Of a stretch of 64,000 nt of DNA, positions 36,869 to 45,348 are shown one piece after another. The stretch is from Aalborgiella sp963841045 (lineage in GTDB: Bacteria; Pseudomonadota; Gammaproteobacteria; Burkholderiales; Burkholderiaceae_C): positions 62,001 through 126,000 of the forward strand of contig CAWJBD010000003.1 of NCBI GenBank assembly GCA_963841045.1. The letters run 5' to 3'. The number at the start of each line of letters is the position of its first letter. The first letter of the stretch is position 1. The notes beneath the pieces are model-generated. The model was given only the letters and a program-made list of their open reading frames with translations, made no database searches and was not told the origin of the DNA. The translations under genes were made by a program, and so were the position numbers.

Positions 36869-38230
36869 ATGAAAAACACTATGAAATTCAAATCAACATT
36901 TCCAAAAACGAGCCACAATGCCCTTTACTTGGCCCTAGCACTTGGGTTTGGACTTGCACTCGCTGTTCCAACTCAAGCGCAAAGTTTGAGTGAGGTTTAC
37001 CAATCGGCACGCGGCTACGACGCCACCTACCAATCCGCCATGTCGCAAGCCAAAGCCACTGAAGCTCGTGGTGAGCAAGCCAAAGCGGGCATTTGGCCCA
37101 CTGCGGGCTTGTCTGCTGGCGCATCTCGTACCTATTTGGATGTGGTGGGTGCGCCAGATAGCAAAACCTACGGTTCACAAAATTTAGGTGTCAGCGCTTC
37201 GCAGCCGCTCTATCGCCCATCCAACTGGGCCAACTACGAACAAGGTGGCAAGCAAGTCCAATTGGCGCAGGCACAACTTCAAGCAGCCGAGCAAGAATTG
37301 ATTGTGCGCACCAGCCAACTTTATTTTGATGTGCTAACGGCGCAAGATACCCTGACTTTTGTGCAAGCCCAAAAAGCAGCCGTGGCAGAGCAATTGGCAT
37401 CTGCCAAACGCAATTTTGAAGTCGGTACATCCACCATCACCGATTCACGCGAAGCTCAAGCTCGCTTTGATTTGGTCACCGCACAAGAAATTGCGGCACT
37501 GAACGACGTGCAAGTCAAAAAAATGGCTTTGGATCAGTTGGTCGGTAAGACAGGTGTGCAACCCAAACCCTTGGCCGTGCCAGCAAATTTACCCGCACCC
37601 ACACCCAATGATGTCAATGCTTGGGTAGCACATGCTGAAGCGGCTCACCCCAGCGTGGTGCAAGCGCGCATCGCTGTTGATATTGCCAAACTAGAAACCA
37701 CCAAAGCCGAAGCTGGTCACAAACCAACCTTGGATTTGACTGCGAGTTACGGCGCCAACCGCAGCATTGGTTCAGCTACCAGCACTGCCACCACACGCAG
37801 CAATTCTGGAACAGTTGGCTTGGCACTGAACCTGCCACTCTTCGCTGGTTTTGCGGTACAAAACCGCGTGAAAGAAACCTTGGCTCTTGAAGACAAAGCA
37901 CAGTCTGACTTGGACAATGCCAAACGCAGTGTCGCCCAAGCCACACGCACTGCCTTTTACGGTGTGCAATCCGGTTTAAGCAGTGTCAAAGCCATTGAAG
38001 CAGCTGAAGCTTCCAGCCAAAGCGCTTTGGAAGCCAACAAGCTGGGCTACCAAGTGGGCGTGCGCATCAACATCGACGTCTTAAACGCGCAAAGCCAGCT
38101 CTTTCAAACCAAGCGCGATTTGGCCAAAGCTCGCTACGACGTACTCATGGGCAACCTGAAATTGCGTCAAGCCAACGGCACCTTGAAAGCAGACGATTTA
38201 GCGCCTGTGAATGCGTTGTTGGTGAAATAG
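36869..38230 (+). CDS. tolC: TolC-family outer membrane channel
   Basis: A 453-residue outer-membrane efflux protein with a signal peptide (LYLALALGFGLALAVPTQA-Q) and two OEP repeats: SLSEVYQSARGYDATYQSA, QLYFDVLTAQDTLTFVQAQK, then RTAFYGVQSGLSSVKAIEAA and NKLGYQVGVRINIDVLNAQS. The trimer forms the exit duct for the RND pump and adaptor encoded upstream. The start at 36869 is chosen for the signal peptide; the frame upstream overlaps the promoter-like region. It ends nine bases from the convergent waaA gene. Confidence 0.93.
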   Translation: MKNTMKFKSTFPKTSHNALYLALALGFGLALAVPTQAQSLSEVYQSARGYDATYQSAMSQAKATEARGEQAKAGIWPTAGLSAGASRTYLDVVGAPDSKTYGSQNLGVSASQPLYRPSNWANYEQGGKQVQLAQAQLQAAEQELIVRTSQLYFDVLTAQDTLTFVQAQKAAVAEQLASAKRNFEVGTSTITDSREAQARFDLVTAQEIAALNDVQVKKMALDQLVGKTGVQPKPLAVPANLPAPTPNDVNAWVAHAEAAHPSVVQARIAVDIAKLETTKAEAGHKPTLDLTASYGANRSIGSATSTATTRSNSGTVGLALNLPLFAGFAVQNRVKETLALEDKAQSDLDNAKRSVAQATRTAFYGVQSGLSSVKAIEAAEASSQSALEANKLGYQVGVRINIDVLNAQSQLFQTKRDLAKARYDVLMGNLKLRQANGTLKADDLAPVNALLVK

Positions 38231-38238
38231 TTTTAATG

Positions 38239-39630
38239 TCAGTGGTGAAGTAATTTCACTATTGCATCCGCCGTTTTGACGGCAGCGCCTTGATGCGCTT
38301 TAGCGAATGCAAGCGCAGCTTCTTGAGCACCTTGCAAAGCTTCCTTGTTGTGCACCATGTCACAGGCCGCTTGTACCGCTAGCTGCATGTCATCCACTTG
38401 CACCGCCGCACCCGCTTGCAAAGACAATTGCGCCGCTTCGGCAAAGTTGAATACTGATGGCCCCATCACCACCGGGCAACCGCAAGCGGCAGCTTCAATC
38501 AGGTTTTGACCACCCAGAGGCTCAAAACTGCCACCCAACAGCGCCACATCACTCATGCCGTAATACAGCGCCATCTCGCCCAAACTGTCGCCCAACAAAA
38601 TGGTGTTGTCATCAGCGTCTCTTTGCAGATTACCCATGTCATCCACCGACCACTGGCTGCGACGCGACACTTTGAAGCCTTGTGATTCGATCAATTGCGA
38701 CACTGCATCAAAACGCTGTGGATGCCGAGGCACAATCATCCACGTTGTATTTTTTACGTTAGCTATATTATTAATAGCACTGTAGGCAGTATTTACGCCG
38801 GCTACAGGCTGATTTTTCATATATTTTTGGATTGAACGCAAGAAAGCCAGCTCTTCGCCCTCACGCGAGCTGGCCAAAGTAATGATGGTGTGTTTTAAAC
38901 CAAGCCTTTGACCCTGTTCAAGTTTTGTTGCATCCACTTCAGCGTCAAATTTCAAATTGCCCAATACCGCAACCCGCTTCGCGCCCAGTTGGCTAAAACG
39001 TTTGGCATCCTCCCCACTTTGTGCCCACACCGCTGCCAAGGACTGGTATGCGGGTTGCGCCAGCCAAGCAAATTGGGTTGTTGCACGGTACGATTTTTCG
39101 CTCATGCGCGCATTGGCAACCGTGAGCGGGATGTCTTGTAGAGCGCACTGGCGCACCATGTTCGGCCACAGCTCGGTTTCCATCATGATGCCCATCGATG
39201 GCTGAAAACGATTCAAAAACCGCTTAACCGCAGCCGGTGTATCCCACACTTGCCACACTTGCACATCGCCCGCTTGCAACAGCATTTCACCCTCTGCTCT
39301 GCCCGTGGCTGTACCGTTGGTGAGCAAGAGCCGCATACCAGGCATGCGCTTACGCAATTCGGCCACCAGCACGGCAGCGGCACGTGTTTCACCCAAAGAG
39401 ACGGCATGCACCCAAACAAAACGATTGTCTTTGCGCTGCTGATCCAAATTCTGATTCGCGTTCAGATGTGCCTGCAGATGTGAATACCGTCCAAATCGTT
39501 CTTCAACTTGCGTCAAATAACCCTGTTCTTTGCGCCCACGCATGAGCAACTTCATGCGCAATACAGGCTGTGCGCACCACATCAGCAGGGAATAAAGTGC
39601 AAGTGACAGTGCGGATTTAAGTGACTGCAT
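38239..39630 (-). CDS. waaA: 3-deoxy-D-manno-octulosonic acid transferase
   Basis: KdtA of 463 residues adds Kdo to lipid A precursor at the inner membrane. Seen: an N-terminal membrane anchor (LKSALSLALYSLLMW), WVHAVSLGETRAAAVLVAEL with the conserved glutamate, MMETELWPNMVRQC, ASSREGEELAFLRSI, MIVPRHPQRFDAV and the sugar-nucleotide block GGSFEPLGGQNLIEAAACGC. The ATG at 39630 is chosen for the anchor. The dispersed repeat (38762-38826) runs antisense through the gene and adds PVAGVNTAYSAINNIANV between ASSREGEE and MIVPRHP, in a loop of the C-terminal domain. It follows waaC closely. Confidence 0.93.
   Translation of the reverse strand: MQSLKSALSLALYSLLMWCAQPVLRMKLLMRGRKEQGYLTQVEERFGRYSHLQAHLNANQNLDQQRKDNRFVWVHAVSLGETRAAAVLVAELRKRMPGMRLLLTNGTATGRAEGEMLLQAGDVQVWQVWDTPAAVKRFLNRFQPSMGIMMETELWPNMVRQCALQDIPLTVANARMSEKSYRATTQFAWLAQPAYQSLAAVWAQSGEDAKRFSQLGAKRVAVLGNLKFDAEVDATKLEQGQRLGLKHTIITLASSREGEELAFLRSIQKYMKNQPVAGVNTAYSAINNIANVKNTTWMIVPRHPQRFDAVSQLIESQGFKVSRRSQWSVDDMGNLQRDADDNTILLGDSLGEMALYYGMSDVALLGGSFEPLGGQNLIEAAACGCPVVMGPSVFNFAEAAQLSLQAGAAVQVDDMQLAVQAACDMVHNKEALQGAQEAALAFAKAHQGAAVKTADAIVKLLHH
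38762..38826 (+). repeat. dispersed palindromic repeat, copy 7 (antisense in waaA)
   Basis: GCTATATTATTAATAGCA, core GGCAGTATTTACGCCGGC, tail TACAGGCTGATTTTTCATAT. Relative to waaA it is inverted, and it encodes VAGVNTAYSAINNIA. It is nearly identical to copy 8, 1.3 kb away, suggesting local copying. Confidence 0.9.
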
Positions 39631-39635
39631 GCGAC

Positions 39636-40668
39636 TTATTTTTCTGCAGTCGACACCTGTGACCACGCCAGCCACACCTCATCCAACGACGGTGTTGGTT
39701 GGGCATACACACTGACTTGTCGCGATGGCTTATCAGCATTGGCAGCATAGACAGCTACGGTCGGTCGCCACGCTGTATCAAAGTTATAAATTTGCACATG
39801 TGGCAAGTCCAAAGCCACGGCCATGTGACTCAAGCCACTGTCCACGCCCACCACGCCAGCACTTCTGCCCATCACAGTCAACAAATCTTCCAAGCCCAAA
39901 GCGTGGCAGCACGGTGGCTTTGTCCAGCTCTTTGGCAATGGCTTCACTGCGCGCTTGTTCACTGTCGCTGCCATGCGCCAATGCAACAGCCAAACCCTGC
40001 GCGTTGAGCCGCTTGCCCAGCGCCACCCAATTGGTCAGAGGCCACAGCTTGTCATCGCGTGATGTGCCGTGCGCAAAGATGACAAAGGGCGAATCCGGAT
40101 ATGCTATATTATTAATAGCAGAATAGGCAGTATTTGCGCCGGATACAAGCCCAAAAGATATAAATTTGTGTGCAACGCTGGTCAAATCATAGCCCAAAGC
40201 CGCCGCGCACACATCGCGCCCACGTTGCACTGCATGGCTGTGTGCTATGACAGGAATCGCCACATCGGCCAACCAGCGCGTGGGGGCTTCGTAGCTGGAA
40301 CCATCGCTGCGATTCGCCATGGCATAACGCTTACCCGTGTTACTCAAACTTGCCAATTTGGCAATCACCGCCGATTTGGTCAAGCCTTGCAAATCAATCA
40401 CCGCGTCGTACTGGGTTTGCTGCAAATCCATTTTGAACGCTTGCCATGCTTGCCGTGTCGCTTTGGCAAAAATAGCTTTGCGCCATTTGCGCAATTCGCA
40501 AGTCACCACGCGGTTCACGCCGGCACAGCGCCGCACCACGCCAGCAAATGATTTTTCTACCACCCAATCGATTTGGGCATCAGGATGCGCGGTATGAATG
40601 TCATGCACCACTGGCAAGGTGTGCAGCACATCGCCCAGTGATGAGAGTTTGACAATCAGAATTTTCAA
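39636..40668 (-). pseudogene. waaC: lipopolysaccharide heptosyltransferase I, single-base frameshift
   Basis: WaaC adds the first heptose to Kdo2-lipid A. The start is taken as TTG at 40668, giving MKILIVKLSSLGDVLHTLPV, the invariant N-terminus; there is no ATG outside the upstream gene. The frame continues through VIDLQGLTKSAVIAKLASL and FAHGTSRDDKLWPLTNWV to KATVLP, then shifts; the next frame gives ALGLEDLLTVMGRSAGVVG and VDSGLSHMAVALDLP to the stop. One extra base at about 39903 explains the break. The gene is usually single-copy, so sequencing error is likely. The repeat at 40103-40166 inserts SGANTAYSAINNIA ahead of the C-terminal domain. Confidence 0.85.
40103..40166 (+). repeat. dispersed palindromic repeat, copy 8 (antisense in waaC)
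   Basis: GCTATATTATTAATAGCA, core GGCAGTATTTGCGCCGGA, tail TACAAGCCCAAAAGATATAA. It is inverted relative to waaC and read in the same reverse frame as copy 7 (GANTAYSAINNIA). It lies between the two Rossmann domains, just before VIFAHGTSRDDK. Confidence 0.9.
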
Positions 40669-40705
40669 TGCGCTGCTTTCAAAGATGCAGTGTTTAAAAC
40701 TGCTT

Positions 40706-42109
40706 TCAATGCGCTGCCGTTTCAATCTTGGCATCAGGCTTGACGCGTGCCAACAGCGCCAACATAGCGTCTTGAATACGGTGCAAAGCAGTCTCGGTCT
40801 GCCCTTCAAAGCGCAGCACCAAGACGGGCGTGGTGTTGGAGCCACGAATCAAACCAAAGCCATCAGGCCAATCAATGCGCAAACCGTCGATGGTGCTGAT
40901 GACAGCTGGCGCGGTAAATGTTGTCCCTGCCAAAGCAATCGCTTGTTCAATCAAAGCAGGTGATTCGCCCTCTGCACATTTCACGTTCAATTCGGGTGTT
41001 GAAAAACTATTGGGCAAGGCGTTCAAAACCGCATTGGCATCGGGCGAATGACTCAAAATTTCTAACAAACGGCAACCAGCATACGAGCCATCGTCAAAGC
41101 CATACCAGCGCTCTTTGAAGAAAATATGGCCACTCATCTCACCACCCAAAGGTGCAGCGCCGCCATTTTTTTCAATCTCTTTCATTTTCGCTTTGATGAG
41201 CGAATGCCCGGTTTTGAACATCAAAGGTACACCGCCGGCTTTTTGAATCGCGGGTGCGAGCTGCTGTGAACATTTCACGTCAAACAAAATCGTGCCACCT
41301 GGTACGCGGCTCAACACATCTTGTGCAAACAGCACCATTTGGCGATCGGGGTAAATGTTGTTGCCCTCTTTGGTGACAATGCCCAAACGGTCACCATCGC
41401 CGTCAAAAGCCAAACCCAATTCAGCATCGCCCTTGGCCAAGGCCTTGATCAAATCGTTCAAATTCTCAGGCTTGCTCGGGTCTGGGTGATGGTTGGGGAA
41501 ATTACCGTCCACTTCGCTGTAGAGCTCAGTCACTTCACAACCCAAGGCTCTGAACAATGCCGGTGCTGAAGCGCCTGCGATGCCATTGCCCGAATCAATC
41601 ACAATCTTCATGGGGCGTGACAATTTGATGCTGCTGGTGATGCGCTCAAGATAGGCGGGCAAGACGTTCACTTGGCGCACGCTGCCACCGGCTTGCAATT
41701 GCCATGTTTCGTTTTCCATGGTGCGGCGCAGAGCTTGTATTTCGTCACCATAAATGGCACGCCCACCCATCAGCATTTTGAAGCCGTTGTAATCTTTGGG
41801 GTTGTGGCTACCTGTGACTTGAATGCCGCTCTTGCACAAAGTGTTGGCCGCGAAATACAAAATGGGTGTGGTCACCATGCCGGTATCAATGACCTCGATG
41901 CCAACCGCTACCAAGCCACGAATCAAAGCGGCAGACAGCGATGGACCACTCAAACGCCCATCACGCCCTACAGCGACGGTTTTTTCACCTTCGGCCATGG
42001 CCAAAGTACCAAAAGCCTTGCCCAAGGCTTCGGCCATGGCTTCGTTGATGGTAGAGGGCACGATGCCGCGAATGTCGTAGGCTTTGAAAATAGAGGGGGT
42101 GACTTGCAT
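40706..42109 (-). CDS. algC: phosphomannomutase/phosphoglucomutase
   Basis: A 467-residue alpha-D-phosphohexomutase interconverting hexose 6- and 1-phosphates for LPS and polysaccharide precursors. The N-terminus SIFKAYDIRGIVPSTI, the phosphoserine loop IQVTGSHNPKDYNGFK, the metal loop GLAFDGDGDRLGIV, the sugar loop GGEMSGHIFFKERWYG and the C-terminal phosphate site LRFEGQTETALHRIQ all match the AlgC/ManB type. It is followed 37 bases later by waaC, so the three minus-strand genes form an LPS-core supply unit. Confidence 0.93.
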   Translation of the reverse strand: MQVTPSIFKAYDIRGIVPSTINEAMAEALGKAFGTLAMAEGEKTVAVGRDGRLSGPSLSAALIRGLVAVGIEVIDTGMVTTPILYFAANTLCKSGIQVTGSHNPKDYNGFKMLMGGRAIYGDEIQALRRTMENETWQLQAGGSVRQVNVLPAYLERITSSIKLSRPMKIVIDSGNGIAGASAPALFRALGCEVTELYSEVDGNFPNHHPDPSKPENLNDLIKALAKGDAELGLAFDGDGDRLGIVTKEGNNIYPDRQMVLFAQDVLSRVPGGTILFDVKCSQQLAPAIQKAGGVPLMFKTGHSLIKAKMKEIEKNGGAAPLGGEMSGHIFFKERWYGFDDGSYAGCRLLEILSHSPDANAVLNALPNSFSTPELNVKCAEGESPALIEQAIALAGTTFTAPAVISTIDGLRIDWPDGFGLIRGSNTTPVLVLRFEGQTETALHRIQDAMLALLARVKPDAKIETAAH

Positions 42110-42265
42110 GTTAAATTTAAAGGGATTCCCAGGGAAGGACGGAGTAACTGATTGCGAACTGCATCCGAGATTGTAGGATGCATTTCACGGTGTTCGGACC
42201 TTGCTGCCCGATTCAGATGTCCGAAAATGGCTATTTTTGACACCCGGCTGGCGTATGATTTGCGC

Positions 42266-43869
42266 ATGAGCACGGATACCGAGTTAACGACAGGATTGGA
42301 TGCACCGGCATGTTACGCCGCCATGAAGTCGCACGACGCACGCTTTGACGGGCGTTTTTTCGTTGGCGTCTCCAGCACTGGCGTTTACTGCCGGCCAGTT
42401 TGCCGCGTCAAATTACCCAAATTTGAAAACTGTACTTTTTATGCACATGCGGCTCTGGCTGAAACCGCGGGCTATCGACCCTGCTTGCGTTGCCGACCAG
42501 AAATGGCACCACGCCATTTGCCTTGGTCCACACAGGACGCCAGTCGCACACTGGCAATGCAAGCGGCACGCTGTTTGGATGATCCGGATTTTTGGCACAC
42601 GGATAGCCCACGCGTGAACCAGCTGGCAACGCATTTGGGTGTTTCTGATCGGCATTTGCGGCGCTTGTTTGCCGCACATTTTGGCGTGTCGCCATTGCAG
42701 TATTTGCAAACTCGGCGCTTGCTGACGGCCAAACAATTGCTCACCGACACCCGCATGCCCATCGCACAAGTGGCGCTACACAGTGGCTTTGCCAGCGTGC
42801 GGCGGTTTTCATCGGCGTTTATCAGCAATTACCGTTTGCAGCCATCTGCCGTGCGTCGAGCAGTCCAAGCAGACACCAACAAGGTGCTTGGGCCAGAGGT
42901 CCATTCAAAGACTTTCAGCACGGTCAAGTTGAGCTATCGCCCACCGTATGACGTACAAGCGATGCTGGCGTTTTTTCAAAAGCGCTGCATCACCGGCATT
43001 GAGTTCGTGACATTGACTGACACAACATCAACTTGCGGGCTGGACTTTGTCGATTGAATCAGAAAGTAAGACATACACAGGTTGGGTTGTGGTTGAATTT
43101 CAGCCCGCAGACAACATTGTTCTGCTACAGCTGAGTGACACATTGCGACCTGTACTGACGACAGTGATACAGCGGGTACGCGACCTGTTGGATTTGGATG
43201 CCGACCCGATGGCTATCAATGCGGTGCTAGGCAACAGCTTTGATACCCTAGGTGAATTAAATGGGTTGCGTGTTCCGGGTTGTCTGAACGGATTTGAGCT
43301 GGCTGTGCGGGCGATATTGGGGCAACAAGTCACTGTGGCCGCAGGGCGCACCTTTGTGCAGCGCTTGGTTGATGCGTTTGGCGAACCCCATTGAATCACC
43401 CTATCCCGCGCTGAACCGATTGTTTCCAAGTGCAGAACGCATCGCCCAACTGAACGCCGAAGATTTAGGACAGCTTGGCATCGTGACGCAACGGCAAAAC
43501 GCCATTCTTGCCTTGGCCAAAGCAGTGAGCAACAAACAACTGAACTTGTCCCCCAGTGCAAACTTGGCAGAGACTGTCCATGCCTTACACAATCTACCAG
43601 GTGTGGGTGATTGGACAGCCCAGTACATCGCCATGCGCGCTCTGCGTTGGCCGGATGCGTTTGTGGCGGGTGATGTGGCTGTGCACAAAGCCATGGGCTT
43701 GCTGCAACATTCGCCCAAACTCAGCGCCAGCAAACTCAGCGCAGCTGCAGAATTGGCTTCACAAAGTTGGCGACCGTGGCGCAGTTATGCGGTCATGCGA
43801 GCGTGGACCAGCTTAGAAAAACAGCAAGCCGAATCAAAATCAAATGCTATAAATATGATAGCATATTAG
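42266..43869 (+). pseudogene. Ada-AlkA fusion: methylphosphotriester-sensing regulator with 3-methyladenine glycosylase, two frameshifts
   Basis: The N-terminal Ada zinc domain has C42, C46, C73 and C76 (GVYCRPVC and RPCLRCRPE), matching E. coli Ada C38-C72 spacing; C42 would take the methyl group. An AraC-type helix-turn-helix follows (VNQLATHLGVSDRHLRRLF, QVALHSGFASVRRFSSAF). The rest is AlkA-like: LNGLRVPGCLNGFELAVRA, ILGQQVTVAAG and LHNLPGVGDWTAQYIAMRAL with the glycosylase HhH and aspartate region. Two single +1 shifts break it, at the GGG near 43037 and the CCCC at 43386-43389. There is no C-terminal O6-methyltransferase domain; Ogt is encoded next door. The dispersed repeat supplies the last codons and stop. 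Confidence 0.85.
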
Positions 43870-43910
43870 GCAATAAATACGCCGGATACATGCCAATTTT
43901 ATATATATTT
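43846..43910 (+). repeat. dispersed palindromic repeat, copy 9 (3' end of ada-alkA)
   Basis: GCTATAAATATGATAGCA, core GGCAATAAATACGCCGGA, tail TACATGCCAATTTTATATATA. It gives the last residues AINMIAY and the TAG stop of the Ada-AlkA frame, then continues into the gap before ogt. It is in the common sense phase. Confidence 0.9.
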
Positions 43911-43939
43911 CCACCCAATCATCACATCAAGGCAATGCC

Positions 43940-44476
43940 ATGGACAAACCAAACACCCTGCACTACACCACCTGCCCCAGCCCACTGGGCGAATTAACAC
44001 TGCTGGCAAGCGACAAAGGCTTGGCTGGCATGTGGTTTGAAAGGCAGGAACACTTGCCTGAACCGAGTTACCGAATCAATTGGCAACGCTGCGATAAGAA
44101 TGCCTGCCCTGTTGTTCTTCAAAACGCTGTTTCACAACTGCAAGATTATTTCGCTGGCAAACTGCAACGATTTGATTTGGCACTTGACCTCTCAAGCGGC
44201 ACCGCATTTCAGCAATCGGTTTGGCAAGCGCTTTTAACCATTCCCTTTGGTGGCACCACCAGCTATGGTGAAATCAGCCATCTCATACAAAACCCCAAAG
44301 CCGTTCGCGCTGTGGGTGGTGCCATTGGTCGCAACCCGATCGGCATCATCGTGCCGTGCCACCGCGTCATCGGCAAGGATGGTTCATTGACAGGTTATGC
44401 GGGTGGTTTAGACAGAAAAAAAGCCTTGCTACAACTGGAAAGCCCTTTATTCGGGGGCATACTCACAGGTTCATGA
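43940..44476 (+). CDS. ogt: methylated-DNA--protein-cysteine methyltransferase Ogt
   Basis: A 178-residue suicide enzyme that takes O6-alkyl groups from guanine onto its cysteine. The active site IIVPCHRVIGKDGSLTGYAG is intact, as are FGGTTSYGEISHLI and the RAVGGAIGRNP helix-turn-helix arginine finger region. It complements the neighbouring Ada-AlkA protein, which lacks this domain; the pair probably forms the adaptive response. Its stop overlaps the next start (ATGA). Confidence 0.95.
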   Translation: MDKPNTLHYTTCPSPLGELTLLASDKGLAGMWFERQEHLPEPSYRINWQRCDKNACPVVLQNAVSQLQDYFAGKLQRFDLALDLSSGTAFQQSVWQALLTIPFGGTTSYGEISHLIQNPKAVRAVGGAIGRNPIGIIVPCHRVIGKDGSLTGYAGGLDRKKALLQLESPLFGGILTGS

Positions 44477-45348
44477 AAAAATCTGTCTACGTTGAATTTA
44501 TTCTTCTCGCTGCCATTTGGGGCTCTTCGTTTTTATTCACGCGCATCGCTGCGGTAGAGTTTGGCGTCATGCCGACTGCGTTCTTGCGCGTCTTGCTTGC
44601 CGCCTTGTTTTTAATGCCTTTTTTACTGTGGAGCGGTCACTGGCCTGCATTTAAAAAGCGTGCCGGTCCCATCATGTTCGTGGGCATGCTTAATTCAGGC
44701 ATTCCGTTTGCTTTGTATGCCTATGCAGTGATGTCAATTACGACAGGGCTTTCAGCCATCTTGAATGCGACTGTTCCCTTGTTTGGCGCGATTGTGGCGT
44801 GGTTGTGGCTCAAAGACAAACCAACTAACTCACGCATCATGGGCTTGGTGATTGGTTTCATCGGTGTGGCACTGTTGGCAGGCGACCAAGCCAGTTTCAA
44901 ACCTGGCGGTTCGGGTTGGGCGATATTGGCTTGCCTGGTGGCAACCACCTGTTACGCCATCGCTGCCAGCTATACCAGAAAGTATTTAATGGGCGTGCCA
45001 CCGATGGCCACTTCCACGGGCAGCATGATTGGTGCAGCATTGGGCTTGTCTGTGCCCGCTCTATTGAGCTGGCCAGCCAACACACCGAGCTTACAGGCTT
45101 GGGGCTCTGTGCTGTTTGTGGCCATACTTTGCACTGGCGTAGCTTATGTTTTATATTTCAGATTAATCGAAGCCGCTGGCCCCAGCAAGACTTTAACCGT
45201 CACCTTCATGATTCCGGTATTTGCCATTGTGTATGGTGTTTTGTTTTTGGGTGAAGAATTGACTTTGTGGATGATGCTGTGCGCCTGCGTGATCATTTGT
45301 GGCACAGCTTTGGCGACAGGACTGGTGAAGATAAAAGCACTGCGATGA
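44473..45348 (+). CDS. EamA/DMT-family transporter
   Basis: A 291-residue permease with ten helices in two EamA repeats: FILLAAIWGSSFLFTRIAAV, then SAILNATVPLFGAIVAWLWL and GPSKTLTVTFMIPVFAIVYG with FLGEELTLWM. Substrate unknown. The ATG at 44473 overlaps the ogt stop, and its own stop overlaps the narX start (ATGA), so ogt, this gene and narX may be translationally linked; a functional link to nitrate sensing is not implied. Confidence 0.88.
   Translation: MKKSVYVEFILLAAIWGSSFLFTRIAAVEFGVMPTAFLRVLLAALFLMPFLLWSGHWPAFKKRAGPIMFVGMLNSGIPFALYAYAVMSITTGLSAILNATVPLFGAIVAWLWLKDKPTNSRIMGLVIGFIGVALLAGDQASFKPGGSGWAILACLVATTCYAIAASYTRKYLMGVPPMATSTGSMIGAALGLSVPALLSWPANTPSLQAWGSVLFVAILCTGVAYVLYFRLIEAAGPSKTLTVTFMIPVFAIVYGVLFLGEELTLWMMLCACVIICGTALATGLVKIKALR

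Noticed and set aside
38236..38262. GTGAAGTAATTTCAC between tolC and waaA as a bidirectional terminator.
   Set aside because: The stem is five pairs, overlaps the waaA stop and has no T-tract on either strand.
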